Assembly: GCA_963820035.1 (NCBI GenBank)
Contig: CAWFYK010000007.1
Coordinates: forward strand, 288,874 to 352,873
Reading direction: 5' to 3'
Length of the DNA stretch: 64,000 bases
DNA from: JAWWPG01 sp963820035
GTDB taxonomy: Bacteria; Actinomycetota; Actinomycetes; Propionibacteriales; Nocardioidaceae
Positions 1-10,542 of this stretch are shown in pieces. Within the stretch, counting starts at the first letter, position 1; the number at the start of each line of letters is the position of its first letter. Position numbers and translations under genes: made by a program. The notes under the pieces were generated by a model. That model worked only from the letters and a program-made list of their open reading frames with translations. It made no database searches and was not told the origin of the DNA.

Positions 1-1
1 C

Positions 2-478
2 GCGTCGACGGTCGTCATCTGGAACCTGCGCGACCGGCGTGACGACCCCGGCGATCACCGGATACATCGCGCGCTTCGGCTCATCGCGGTCGCCTTCTGG
101 CTCCTCGCCGCGTTTCTCATCGTCCTCAGCGTGCGCGGCCTCGTACTCCGTGATCACCCCGAGAGTTCACCCCTCGGCGTCGCCTATCTCGGTCTGACGG
201 CGGTGGCCATGCTCGGCCTCGCTCGGCTCAAACGCACCACGGCCGCGGAGCTCGGCAGCGAAACTCTGCACGCCGAGGCCGCGATGACCCTGCTCGACGG
301 GTGCCTGGCCGCGGGGATTCTCGTCGCGTTGGTGCTGAACGCGTGGCTGGGGTGGTGGTGGACCGACGGAGTGGCCGCGCTCCTCGTTGCGGGCTTCGCG
401 GTCAACGACGGCGTCAACCACTGGCGGGAGTCGGCGCCGCATGACGAGAGCGGGTACGAGCAGCCGAACGCGAGTTGA
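2..478 (+). CDS. Cation diffusion facilitator-like membrane protein, C-terminal part
   Basis: The frame is open from base 2 and stops at TGA 476-478, so the N-terminus lies outside the window and about 158 residues remain. There are four hydrophobic stretches of membrane-helix length. The motif HAEAAMTLLDG and the late segment WTDGVAALLVAGFAVNDG match the fifth and sixth helices of cation diffusion facilitator or TMEM163-like transporters, which export divalent metals. No long cytoplasmic C-terminal domain follows; the chain ends about 25 residues after the last helix, as in the short TMEM163-like group. The metal substrate cannot be inferred. Confidence 0.75.
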   Translation, partial: ASTVVIWNLRDRRDDPGDHRIHRALRLIAVAFWLLAAFLIVLSVRGLVLRDHPESSPLGVAYLGLTAVAMLGLARLKRTTAAELGSETLHAEAAMTLLDGCLAAGILVALVLNAWLGWWWTDGVAALLVAGFAVNDGVNHWRESAPHDESGYEQPNAS

Positions 479-504
479 CCGACGACAGCCGTCGTCGGTC
501 AACT
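473..504. terminator. Perfect hairpin between convergent genes
   Basis: Perfect inverted repeat with 14-bp arms (AGTTGACCGACGAC and its complement) around a 4-base loop. The left arm contains the TGA stop of the transporter gene. No T-run follows on either strand, but the stem is very stable. It lies between the transporter (+) and bldC (-), so it probably ends transcription of the former. Confidence 0.75.
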
Positions 505-517
505 GACTCGGAGGATG

Positions 518-537
518 CGCCGGCGCCTTTGCCGGCG
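518..537 (-). terminator. Hairpin downstream of bldC
   Basis: CGCCGGC, a 6-base loop and GCCGGCG form a stem 17 bases beyond the bldC stop. On the minus strand it is preceded by a short A/T stretch. It likely ends the bldC transcript and works back to back with the hairpin at 473-504. Confidence 0.55.
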
Positions 538-554
538 AAATTTGTGTTGCAGCG

Positions 555-770
555 TCAGAAGCCGGCGCGTTCGTCGGCCTCGATCGCTTCTTTGATCGCA
601 CGCTCGATCTCCGAACGGTAGAAGCGGCGGTGGCCGCCGAGCGTCCGGACCGCCTTGATCTTGCCGGTGATTGCCCAACGGGTGACCGTCTTGGGATTGA
701 CGCGGAACAGACGACCGACTTCAGCCGGGGTGAGCAGTTCGTCGTCGTCCACCATCACTTTGCCTTTCAT
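555..770 (-). CDS. bldC: BldC-type MerR-like DNA-binding regulator
   Basis: Small 71-residue protein that is almost entirely one excisionase/MerR-type winged helix. The run LLTPAEVGRLFRVNPKTVTR and the following GGHRRF are the hallmark of BldC, a developmental regulator of actinobacteria that binds DNA as cooperative head-to-tail arrays without a dimerisation domain. The ATG at 770 is preceded by AAGGG at a spacing of 8; an internal ATG at 755 is also possible. It is transcribed alone and ends before a pair of hairpins. Length and motif match the family well. Confidence 0.93.
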   Translation of the reverse strand: MKGKVMVDDDELLTPAEVGRLFRVNPKTVTRWAITGKIKAVRTLGGHRRFYRSEIERAIKEAIEADERAGF

Positions 771-1225
771 GATTTCAGCCCTTCGAGAACCGGATACGCG
801 GGGAAGCGCCGCTGACGCGCGGCCCCGCTCGACGTCGTTGTCGGGCGGAGTCGCTCCCATATTTTCGGTAAGAAACCTTTGAGCATTCCGTGAGCTGCCT
901 GCGAACCTTCTGAGAGCTCGCTGGGTCCGGATTGCACCTAAATACAACGCTCAGATCACGGAAAGATTCCGCCGCGGAAAGGCACGCGGCGCCGGGCGCG
1001 AGCACCCCGGAGCGAGGGCCGGCGCATGGAGGCCGGCGAACTCTCACTGTCTGCTTGCCGATGGAGCCCCGTCGGCCGCTCCGGTCCGGATCAAGGCGGC
1101 GCGTGGACCCGTGGTGTCGAGCGCGACGATCGCGGCGCGGAGCCGATCCGGCTCTGCGTCCCGTTCCGCAAGCGTCGCGCTCGACGTTCGTTTCCGATAC
1201 GGGAGTCCTTCCCGTACCGGGACGC
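771..1225. other. Intergenic region, no gene seen
   Basis: 455 bases between bldC and the DUF4242 gene, both leftward. Open frames here lack family features and ribosome-binding sites. It must hold the bldC promoter. The only structures seen are the hairpin at 1198-1216 and a short TTCCG-CCG-CGGAA palindrome near 967-979. Confidence 0.6.
1198..1216 (-). terminator. Hairpin downstream of the DUF4242 gene
   Basis: TACGGGA, a 5-base loop and TCCCGTA form a perfect 7-bp stem 9 bases past the stop of the DUF4242 gene on the minus strand. There is no T-tract, so termination is inferred from position and symmetry only. Confidence 0.5.
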
Positions 1226-1477
1226 TCACGCGCCCTCTCGCACCTCGGTGATCGAATCCGCCACGAGACCGTGCGCCTCTCGGTGCACCGCGGACGCGGC
1301 TTCCGCGTTGGGCGCCTCGACGAGACAGAACACCTTGCCCGTGTTCTCGTCGAACCAGTACTGCAGATAGCGAACGTCGTGCGCCGCTTGCACCTCGAGG
1401 TCGCGACTATGCGCATCGGCAACCGCATCGGCGGTCAGACCGTCGACCTTTTCGTGAACATCCATGAACAACGGCAT
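1226..1477 (-). CDS. DUF4242 / SCO4226-like small protein
   Basis: 83 residues, beginning MPLFMDVHE and containing ENTGKVFCLVEAPN. This is the pattern of the DUF4242 family, of which Streptomyces SCO4226 is a nickel-binding ferredoxin-like fold protein. The conserved MDVH start, a KVFCL strand and the C-terminal helix are all visible. The ATG at 1477 has AAAGGA about 8 bases upstream. The gene for a small membrane protein ends 14 bases before this start, so the two are probably co-transcribed. Metal binding is known only for the relative and is not demonstrated by this sequence. Confidence 0.85.
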   Translation of the reverse strand: MPLFMDVHEKVDGLTADAVADAHSRDLEVQAAHDVRYLQYWFDENTGKVFCLVEAPNAEAASAVHREAHGLVADSITEVREGA

Positions 1478-1491
1478 CGTGAGGTCCTTTG

Positions 1492-1716
1492 TCAGCAGGG
1501 TCGGTTGATCTGGCAGCGACCGGAGGTCTCGCCGGTCGAGAACGGCGCGGAGATCGGTGCGATCGTCGGCGCGTGGTGCGAGGGCGCGCTCGCCCGTCCG
1601 GCCACGAATGCGGCGACGGAGAACACGATCAACGCGAACAACATGACGGCAACGCGCTGGGTCGATTTCCAGGATCGCGTCACCACGGTCGGTGTCATCA
1701 CTGAAGTAGCGGTCAT
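1492..1716 (-). CDS. Small single-pass membrane protein, unknown function
   Basis: A 74-residue frame from ATG 1716, preceded by AGGAG and GCAGGA, a good ribosome-binding site. It has a polar start, one hydrophobic stretch (roughly residues 24-41, VAVMLFALIVFSVAAFV) and a short Ser/Pro/Thr-rich tail ending in Cys. It lies just upstream of the DUF4242 gene on the same strand. I recognise no family. The start signal and the membrane segment support it being real, but it could be an artefact of high-GC sequence. Confidence 0.55.
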   Translation of the reverse strand: MTATSVMTPTVVTRSWKSTQRVAVMLFALIVFSVAAFVAGRASAPSHHAPTIAPISAPFSTGETSGRCQINRPC

Positions 1717-1892
1717 TCCTGCTCCTGTCTCTCGAGGCCTGCTGCCTCCCGAAGCCAGGATGCGCCCGCGAGCGGTCGGCCACATCGGAACAACTCCTTA
1801 GATCACGGGTCCGCGCTACCTATTTCCGGGGCTCTCGATGCCGACCGCCGCGCCAGGCTTCGGACGCCGTGATGCCGGGGATACTCCCTTGG

Positions 1893-3110
<1,218 letters not shown>

Positions 3111-3199
3111 AACGGGGCTCGCGGTGGGGCGCGCGACAACACCGGTCAGCCCGGAATGTCGGCTTGTCAACCGCGCGCCACCGCGGCAACGATGTCCGG

Positions 3200-3633
3200 G
3201 TGACGGAACCGCTCGGAACGCCCGGTGCGCCGAAGAGCCTGCCGCTGATCCTGGCGCGCGAGCTCGCGGCGAACCTGGCGACACCGATGTTCCTGCTCGA
3301 CGCGGGCGGGATGCTCGTCTTCTACAACGACGCGGCCGCGCTGCTGCTCGGCAAGCCGTTCGCGGAGCTCGGCGAGATCCCGTCGGGCGAGTTCGGCGCC
3401 GCGCTCGAACTCGCGACACTCGACGGCGAACCTGCTTCGCGGCGCGACTCGCCGTCGGGCGTCGCGTTCTACGAGCGCAAGCCCGCGCACATGACGGTGC
3501 TGGCGACCACGTACGACGGCGTGCGCCGCGCGTACGAAGCGACCGCGTACCCGCTGCTCGGATCGACGGGCGAGATGCACGGCGTGGTCGCGGTGTTCTG
3601 GCCGGACACGCGTCCGGAGATCGCGCCGACTGA
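3200..3633 (+). CDS. PAS-domain protein
   Basis: The protein contains one PAS fold. LATPMFLLDAGGMLVFYNDA followed by LLGKPFAEL is the typical PAS entry, and YPLLGSTGEMHGVVAVFW is its last strands. The start is uncertain: GTG 3200 and TTG 3164 are in frame. The visible frame runs through the start of the next gene, but a TGA at 3631-3633 overlaps that gene's ATG, so the true stop is probably there after a one-base frame slip near the end. The PAS sensor therefore overlaps the metallo-hydrolase gene and is likely translated together with it. No output domain is fused to it. Confidence 0.65.
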
Positions 3634-4505
3634 TGCAGGCCCGGGTGTGGGGATGCCGAGGGTCGGTCGCGGCGCCGGGACCCGACACGGTGAGGTACGG
3701 CGGCAACACGTCGTGCGTCGAGGTGCGCCTCGCGAGCGGCCACGTGCTGATCCTCGACGCGGGCACCGGCATGCGGCCGCTCGGCGTGGCGATGCAGGAC
3801 GATCTGCCGGTCGAGCTGCACATCCTGCTCACGCATCTGCACATGGACCATCTGCAGGGTCTCGGGTTCTTCCGGCCGCTGTTCGCGCCGGGTCTCGACA
3901 TCCACATCTGGGGCCCGACGTCGCCGGTGCAACGACCTCGCCGAGCGCATCGCGATGTACCTCTCGCCGCCGCTGTTCCCGGTGCGGCTCGAAGACGTCG
4001 CCGTCGAACATCGACGTTCCACGACGCGCCCGAAGTCGCGGTCACGATCGGGTCGGCGACGATCCGCGCCGCGAAGGTGACGCACCAGGGCCCGACCGTC
4101 GGCTACCGCATCGAGGAGAACGGGCGCACGCTCGTGTATCTCCCCGATCACGAACCGTCGCTCGGCGCCGACCTCGCCACCGTTCCCGCGGCGTGGATGA
4201 GCGGGCACGACATCGCGCACGACGCCGACGTGCTGTTGCACGACGGCCAGTACCGCGATCACGAGTACCCCGCGCACGTCGGCTGGGGGCACTCGCGCGT
4301 CGGCGACGCGATGGAGTTCGCGAACAAGGCCGACGTCGACAAGCTCGTGCTCTTCCACCACGACCCGTACCACACCGACGACGAGCTGGAAGCGCTGCTC
4401 GCCGACGCGCGCAGCAACTGGCCCGGCATGGAAGACCGCGTCTGCCTCGCCTACGAGGGCATGACGATCCAGCTCGACGAGGCCGGCGTCACGATCCAGA
4501 GCTAG
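3633..4505 (+). CDS. Metallo-beta-lactamase-fold hydrolase
   Basis: About 290 residues. GGNTSCVEV, then ILDAGTGM, then LTHLHMDHLQG (HxHxDH metal motif), a late DHEPS and a final FHHDPYHTD are the ordered signatures of the phosphodiesterase-like branch of the MBL fold (ribonuclease Z or PhnP-like), which uses two metals to cleave phosphodiesters. A segment of about 28 residues between roughly 3928 and 4015 is out of frame. Reading it one base over gives DLAERIAMYLSPPLFPVRL, and the frame is restored at FHDAPEV. The ATG overlaps the upstream TGA (TGATG). With the PAS gene it may form a sensor/hydrolase pair. Confidence 0.85.
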   Translation: MQARVWGCRGSVAAPGPDTVRYGGNTSCVEVRLASGHVLILDAGTGMRPLGVAMQDDLPVELHILLTHLHMDHLQGLGFFRPLFAPGLDIHIWGPTSPVQRPRRAHRDVPLAAAVPGAARRRRRRTSTFHDAPEVAVTIGSATIRAAKVTHQGPTVGYRIEENGRTLVYLPDHEPSLGADLATVPAAWMSGHDIAHDADVLLHDGQYRDHEYPAHVGWGHSRVGDAMEFANKADVDKLVLFHHDPYHTDDELEALLADARSNWPGMEDRVCLAYEGMTIQLDEAGVTIQS

Positions 4506-4507
4506 TC

Positions 4508-5259
4508 GTGGCCGACGACGGCGAGGCGGACTCCGAGGCGCCGAACGAGGTTCTCTGGGAGGAACACGCGCGGTGGTGGCAGCGCACGTTCACCGACGGT
4601 GTCGATCCCGAATACGAAGCACTGATCCTGCCGATGGTCTCCCGGCACCTTGCGGGGCGCGCCGCGTTCTCGATATCGGCTGCGGTGAGGGTCAGGTGGC
4701 CCGCCGCATCGCCGGGCTGGGTGCGGCGGTCGTCGGGCTCGATCCCACCTCGGCCCAGGTGAGCGAGGCGGGCGCCCGGGGGGCGGGCCGAACTACGCGC
4801 GGGCCCGTGCCGAAGCCTTGCCGTGCCGTAACGACGCGTTCGACGCGGCCGTGTTGTGTCTCGCGATCGAACACGTCGACGCGTTCGAGGTCGCGTTCCA
4901 CGGAGGTCGCGCGCGTGCTCGCGCCCGGCGGGCGATTCGTCTTGGTGCTGGCGCACCCGTTCTTGCAATCGCCGGGCAGCGGATGGGTCGATGACCGCAT
5001 CATCGGCGAGCACTACTGGCGCATCGGCGCGTATCTCCGCGAGGTCGCCGAAGTTCACGAGGTCGAGCCCGGAGTCAACCTGCGGTTCGTGCACCGCCCG
5101 TTGAGCCGGTACGTGCACGCGCTCGGCCAGGCCGGTTTGGCGATCGACGACATGGAAGAACCGTCGCCGCCGCCCGCGCTGCTCGAGGAGTTCTGGGACT
5201 TCCCCGAAGCCGCGACCATCCCCCGCGTGCTCCTCATCCGCGCGCTTCTCGACGCCTAA
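4508..5259 (+). CDS. Class I SAM-dependent methyltransferase
   Basis: Starts with GTG two bases after the stop of the hydrolase gene and encodes about 250 residues. RVLDIGCGEGQVARRIA is motif I that binds S-adenosylmethionine, followed by VVGLDPTSAQ with the acidic ribose-binding residue and VLAPGGRFVLVLAHP (motif III region). Frame breaks lie near 4672, 4785 and 4893; correcting them restores LPCRNDAFDAAVLC, the motif II stretch. It resembles methyltransferase type 11 proteins. The methyl acceptor cannot be inferred. Confidence 0.8.
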
Positions 5260-5311
5260 CCCCAGTTGTCGGCGCGGTAGCGTCGGCGCGATCTTCGGGC
5301 AGGAGCACACC

Positions 5312-6076
5312 GTGAACGAATCTCGTCGTTTCGAGAACAAGGTCGCGCTTGATCACCGGCGCGGCGTCGGGTATCGGTCGCGCCGTCGTCGCTGCGGTTG
5401 GCGGCCGAGGGCGCCCAGGTCTTCGGTCACGATCTCAACGCCGATGGCCTCGCGGAGACGGCCGCGCTCGTCGGCGACGCGGGCGGGACGATGGCGACAC
5501 GCGCGGGTGACGTCTCGCAGGTCGCGGAGTGCCGGGCCGCCGTCGCGGCATGCGTCGACACGTTCGGCCGGCTCGACGTGCTCGGCAACAACGCCGGCAT
5601 CGCGCGCGCCGAACACGTCCTCGACGTCACCGAGGAGCAGTACCGGCGGATGATGGGCGTGAACGTCGACGGCTACTTCTTCATGGCGCAGGCCGCGATC
5701 CCGCACCTGCTCGAGACCGACGGCAACATCGTCAACATGGCGTCGAACGCGGGCCTCATGGGTCAGGCGTACACCGTCGTGTACTGCATGACGAAGGGTG
5801 CGGTCGTGCAACTCACACGTGCGCTCGCGATGGAGTTCGTCAAGACGAAGCATGCGCGTCAACGCGATCGCGCCGAGCGGCATCCAGACGACGCTCTCGG
5901 ACAACTTTCAGATCCCGGCCGACGTCGACGGCAGCCTGATGCGTCCGTACATGGGGTTTCGGCCCATGGGTTCTGCCGACGACATCGCGGCGATGTTCGC
6001 GTTCGTCGCTTCCGACGAGGCGCGCAGCGTGCACGGCGCGATCCTCGCAGTCGACCGAGGCGTTACCGCGGGCTGA
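5312..6076 (+). CDS. SDR-family oxidoreductase
   Basis: About 250 residues with GTG start and AGGAG 6 bases upstream. Correcting a break at 5348-5351 restores VALITGAASGIGRAVV, the NAD(P)-binding turn. NNAGIARAEH and VYCMTKGAVV (Tyr-x3-Lys) provide the rest of the classical short-chain dehydrogenase site. Another break near 5850 leads into VNAIAPSGIQTTL. A C-terminal GAILAVDRGVTAG closes the fold. It probably oxidises or reduces an alcohol/ketone CoA ester or steroid-like substrate given the neighbours. Its 3' end overlaps the converging F420-type gene by 14 bases. Confidence 0.85.
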
Positions 6077-7100
6077 GTCCGTCGAGCGCGCGCAGGTCGT
6101 CGACGATGTCGGCGAAGAGTGCGGCGTCGGGGTTGCGGTTGTTGACGAGGCTCACACGATCGGTGATCCCACTCGTCCGCGCCGCGATCTTGCCCGCGAT
6201 CTCGCGGCGCGGACCGACCACTGCGATCTGTTCGACGAAGTCGTCCGGGATGAGCGCCGCCATCTCCGACCACTGTCCCGCCTTCGACATGCGGTTGAGG
6301 TCGGTGTGCAGGTCGTCGTAGCCGTGCGCGGCGAGCACGGGCGCGTACGCGGGCGTCGATCCGTAGAACGCCAGCTGATCCTTGACCGACCGGATCGCGA
6401 CCTCGTGCTCCTCGTCGGTGCTCCACGTCACGACCATCATCACCCACACGATCTCGACTGCCGCGCTCGGTGCGCCCCGAACGCGAGCGCCCGCGTGCGA
6501 GCGCGGGCAGCCACGATGCTCTTCCAGGGAGACGGCGCGAGTTGAACGGATGCACGATGAGCCCGTCCGCGACTTCACCCGCGACCTCGATCATGCGCGG
6601 ACCGAAGCCTCCGACGAACACCGGTGGTGGCCCGAACGGGTTCGGTCCCGGATCGAACGCGGGAGTCATCAACGTGTGGCGGTAGAAGTCGCCCTCGAAA
6701 CGCAAGTCCGCGCCGCCCTCCCAACACGTCCCAGATCGCGCGCACCGCCAGTACGAGCTCGCGCATGCGCGCCGCGGGTTGCGACCACTGCTCGCTGAAT
6801 CGGTTCTGGATGTGCGGACGGATCTGCGAACCGAGTCCGAGCACGAACCGACCGCCGCTCATCTGTTGCAGGTCGTACCCGACATTCGCCAACACCATCG
6901 GGTTGCGGGCGAACCCGATCGCGACCGCGGTGCCCAACCGGAGGCGTAGTCGTCGTCTGCGAAGCCAGCGCGAGCGGAAGGAACGGATCGTGCTTGGCCT
7001 CGAACGAGAATCCGGTGTCGTAGCCGATGCGCTCGAGCTGCGCGAAGAGCTCGCCCGAGCGCGCCGGGTCTTCGGTCGGGACCGTCGTCGCGATGTGCAT
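6063..7100 (-). CDS. LLM-class (F420-type) flavin oxidoreductase
   Basis: About 345 residues from ATG 7100. The order MHIATTVP, GTAVAIGFARNPM, GGRFVLGLGSQIRPHIQNRF, VGGFGPRMIEVAGEVADGL is characteristic of the luciferase-like TIM-barrel oxidoreductases, and GLGSQIRPHI is typical of the subgroup that uses cofactor F420. Frame breaks occur near 6935, 6715, 6545 and 6500. The preceding PLP-enzyme gene ends 5 bases upstream, so the two are in one transcript. The substrate is unknown. In actinobacteria these enzymes often accompany lipid or steroid catabolism. Confidence 0.85.
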
Positions 7101-7105
7101 GCTCG

Positions 7106-8036
7106 TCACCCCGAGAACAAGGGACCGTTCAAGTACTTCAGGCCGCTGTCGACCTGCAGGGTCACGACCCGATGACCCGCGCCGAGTTGCCGCGCCACGG
7201 CGAAAGCCGCAACGAGATTGGCGCCGGTCGACGGCCCGCTGAACACACCGAACTCGAGCGCAGCCCGGCGTGCCATCGCGAACGCGTCCAGCTTCCGGCA
7301 CCGCGACGACCTCGTCGTACGCGTCGGGCGGGAGCTGCGGCGGCCGACGCCCGGTACCTCCGCCCTCGATACGGTGCGTCCCCGGCGAACCCCCGGACAA
7401 CACGGCCGACTCCGCCGGTTCGACGACGAGGCGATGCAACGCGGGAAGTTTTTGCCGCAACGCGCCGACGGTGCCGAGGAAGCATCCGGCCGTACCCACG
7501 TAGCTGCAAAAGGCGTCGATCGCCGGCGGCCCCGGCAACTGCTCCAACAGTTCTTCGCCCATCCGCCGGTAACCGTCGACCATGTCGGTGTTGTTGAACT
7601 GATCGGTCCAGTACGCGCCGGTTTCCGCGGCGATCTCGCCCGCGCGCCGCATCATCGCGGGAATCAGGTCGGGCGTGATCCCGTCGGGACTGTGGATCAG
7701 TTCGACATCCGCGCCGAAGGCCTCCATGGTCTTGATCTTCTCGACTGCAAACGCGTCCGACGAGACGATGCGCAGCGGGTAGCCCTTCACCGCGCACACG
7801 AAGGCGAGCGAAGAGCCGGTACTTCCGCCGGTGTACTCGACGACGGGCTGACCGGGCCGCAGTCGTCCGTCGCGTTCCGCACCTTCGATCATCGCGAGCG
7901 CCATGCGGTCCTTGTACGACCCGGTCGGATTCGCGGCTTCGCACTTCACCCAGATCTCGGCGCCGTTGGTCTCGGCCGCGGCGTGTTCGCCGACCCGCAC
8001 CACGGGTGTCCCGCCGATGGCATCCAGTCCGCTCAC
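7106..8036 (-). CDS. PLP-dependent cysteine-synthase-family enzyme
   Basis: About 310 residues from GTG 8036 (reads SGLDAIGGTPVVRV after the start). ANPTGSYKDRMAL carries the Lys that forms the Schiff base with pyridoxal phosphate, EYTGGSTGSSLA binds the cofactor phosphate or substrate carboxylate, and IDAFCSYVGTAGCF is the Gly-rich later loop. The C-terminus, GVFSGPSTGANLVAA through LKYLNGPLFSG, appears only after correcting a break near 7310. The fold type II family includes cysteine synthase and threonine synthase-like enzymes; the actual substrate is not evident. It overlaps no gene but sits 5 bases before the F420-type gene. Confidence 0.82.
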
Positions 8037-8095
8037 GCGTTCGAAGCTAACGCACCGGGACGGGCGAAGAGACCCGATACTCAGTACCGAGATCG

Positions 8096-8926
8096 TCAGT
8101 ACCGGCCGAGGAGGAAGTTCACCGCCGGCGTCGCGTCCGGGAACGCTTCGGTCATGCCCGCGGCGAAGTAGCCGGCATCGGTGATCATCGTCGTGCCGGT
8201 GATCACACCGGCGGCGTCGCTGCAGAGGAACACGAGCGGGTACGCCTGCTCCAAGCGGAGTCGAGGCCTCGACGCCGACCGCGGCGCGGTAGTCGGCGCC
8301 GAATCCGAGCCACATGTCCTTGTTCGCCTGCGCGAGCGGCGTGTCGGTCGGACCGGGACAGATCGCGTTGATGCGGATCCCCTGCTTCAGGAGCGGCATC
8401 GCCTCCCGCGCGACGTACGCGCACACGGCCTGCTTGCTCCACATGTAGTCGGTCTTGAGGTGCTCCTGCGCCCACTGCGTGGCGCCGTCGAAGTCGGCGA
8501 TGTCGAGGTACTCCTTCAGCTGCGGCAGGTTCGCCTCCCACCCCAGGCCCGCGGCCGACGAGATGAACCCGATCGCGGAGCCGCGCGTCAGCATGCCGCG
8601 GGCCAGGAGCAGGTCGATCATGTACCGGTGCCCGATGAAGTTGATGCGCTCGAGCCCGGGCGTTCCGTCGGCGACACCTGCGCAGGAGAACAACGCGTCG
8701 CACCGGTCCGCCGCACTCGTCGAGCGCGGCGTCGATCGACGCCTTGTCGGAGAGGTTGACGTGAATCGCCTTCGCGCCGGCCAGCGTGACGTCGGCGAAG
8801 TCCATCACCACGACCTCGGCGCCCGGCGTCCTGCACGAGCTCCGCGACCGCGGCGCCCATGCCGGTGGCGCCACCGACGACGAGGACCCGCTTGCCGTCA
8901 TACCGAAAGGCGTTGAACAGTGCCAT
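8096..8926 (-). CDS. SDR-family oxidoreductase (hydroxysteroid-dehydrogenase-like)
   Basis: About 275 residues from ATG 8926 with a strong GGAGAAA site upstream. VLVVGGATGMGAAVA is the cofactor loop, FISSAAG carries the catalytic Ser, and TDYMWSKQAV has Tyr-x3-Lys. After a break near 8250 the C-terminus reads VITGTTMITDAGYFAAGM, the usual substrate-loop end. The large insert WEANLPQLKEYLDIADF between Ser and Tyr is typical of 3-alpha-hydroxysteroid-dehydrogenase-like SDRs. Breaks also near 8845 and 8700. It precedes the PLP enzyme on the same strand. Confidence 0.85.
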
Positions 8927-8972
8927 GTCGGTTTCTCCTCGTCGTTTCTTCGGTCAACCGGTTCACTACTGG

Positions 8973-9744
8973 TTACCACGCCCCGACGACCACCGGCACT
9001 TCAGCTCGCCTCGTGGGCCGTCGAACGTCGACTCCGATGCCGAGCAGGCGTTCGGAGACGTCACCGAGATCGGCGACCGAACCGTCGTAGATCACCTCGC
9101 CGTGTTGCAGGATCACGGCCGACTGCGCGATCGAGAGCGCGCGCCCGACGTACTGCTCGATGATGAGCAATGCGGTGCCGGCCTCGTTGACGCGCCGCAG
9201 CGTCGCGTACAGCTCGTCGATGATGATCGGTGCGAGGCCGAGCGAGAGCTCGTCGACGACCAGCAGGCGCGGCGGGTTCACGAGCACGCGCGCGAGCGAC
9301 AACATCCGCTGCTCGCCGCCGGACAGCGTGCCGGCGCCCTGCGTGCGCCGTTCCCCGAGGCGCGGGAAGAGCTCGTACGCGCGCTCCAGGCCTTCGGCGA
9401 CACGCTTGCGCCCGAGGCTCCGCCCGAAGTCGAGCGTGAGGTTCTCCTCGACGGTGAGCGAACCGAACACCGAGCGACCCTCGGGGGCGTGGATGATGCC
9501 GAGGCGCGCGATCTGCCACGTCTTGCGGCGCGTGATGTCCTGGCCGTCGAACAGCAGCGCGTCCGCTCTGGATCGGCAGCAGTCCGGTGACCACGCGCGC
9601 GACCGTCGTCTTGCCCGCGCCGTTCGCACCGAGCAGCGCGACGACACCGTGTTCGGGAACCGACAACGAGACGTCGAAGATCGCGCGGAACGGCCCGTAG
9701 CCGGCGCACACGTCGCGCAGTTCGAGCAGCGCGCCGGCGCTCAC
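8973..9744 (-). CDS. livF: Branched-chain-type ABC transporter ATP-binding protein LivF
   Basis: About 257 residues from GTG 9744, whose TGA neighbour closes livG (GTGA overlap). LLGANGAGKTTVARV is Walker A, GAGTLSGGEQRMLSLARVL the ABC signature and LLVVDELSLGLAPIIIDELY Walker B with the LivF-typical LGLAP. IIEQYVGRAL is the switch region. One break near 9575. It would energise the fused permease encoded upstream, together with LivG, to import a carboxylate or amino-acid-like compound bound by a LivK-type lipoprotein. No binding protein lies in this operon; two candidates occur at 33.1 and 58.9 kb. Confidence 0.9.
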
Positions 9745-10541
9745 GATCCGTCTTCCGTCGGTGCGTCGCCATCTCACCGAGATACGCCTCGCGCACTCGG
9801 GCGTCGCTGAGCACCTCTTGCGCGGGTCCTTCCGCGATCATCGTCCCGAAGTCGAGGACGTAGATGCGTTCGACGAGGTCGAGCACCATGTCGATGTCGT
9901 GCTCGACGAGCAGCATCGCGGTGCCGCGTTCGGCGTGCACGGTGCGCAAGCGTCTCGCGTCAGCGCGCGCGTCTCGTCGCGGTCGAGGCCCGACGACGGC
10001 TCGTCGAGCAACAGCAGCCGGGGCTCGGTCATCAGCGCGCGTCCGACCTCGACCAGCCGGCCCCGGCCCAGGCTGAGCGATTCGATGGGCCGGTCGGCGT
10101 CGCGCGTGAGGCCGAGCAGCTCGAGGGTCGCGTCGACCCGTGCGCGTCTCGTCGGCACTCGGCTTGGCGAGCCCGAGGATGTCCTTCCACAACGCGCCGC
10201 TGCGGCGCCGCGAGCGTTCGGCGACGAGCAGGTGCTCGCGCGCCGTCATTCCCGCGAACAGCTCGATGCGCTGGAACGTGCGACCGAGCCCGAGGCGCGC
10301 CCGCCGATGCGGCGGCAGCCCGCCGAGCGACGCGCCGCCGAGGCGGATCGTGCCCTCCGGCGGGCGCAGCGCGCCGAACACACAGTTGAACAGCGTCGTC
10401 TTGCCCGCGCCGTTCGGTCCGATCAGGCCGACGAGCTCGCGCTTCGCCGACGCGTCAGGCTCACGTCGGAGAGCGCGGTGATACCCGAGAACGTCATCGT
10501 CACGTGCTTGCACGACGAGGAGCGGTGCGGCTGGCGGTCAT
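9741..10541 (-). CDS. livG: Branched-chain-type ABC transporter ATP-binding protein LivG
   Basis: About 265 residues from ATG 10541 (MTASRTAP). ELVGLIGPNGAGKTTLFNCV is Walker A, RTFQRIELFAGMT the LivG-typical Q-loop region, ESLSLGRGRLVEVGRALM the signature in a slightly diverged form and LLLLDEPSSGLDRDE Walker B, followed by LLVEHDIDMVLDL. Breaks near 10500, 10450, 10140, 9955 and 9800. The last one brings the chain to TGA 9743-9741, giving an acidic tail (DGDAPTEDGS) and a GTGA overlap with livF. The start lies one base after the permease stop, so the operon is tightly coupled. Confidence 0.88.
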
Positions 10542-10542
10542 G

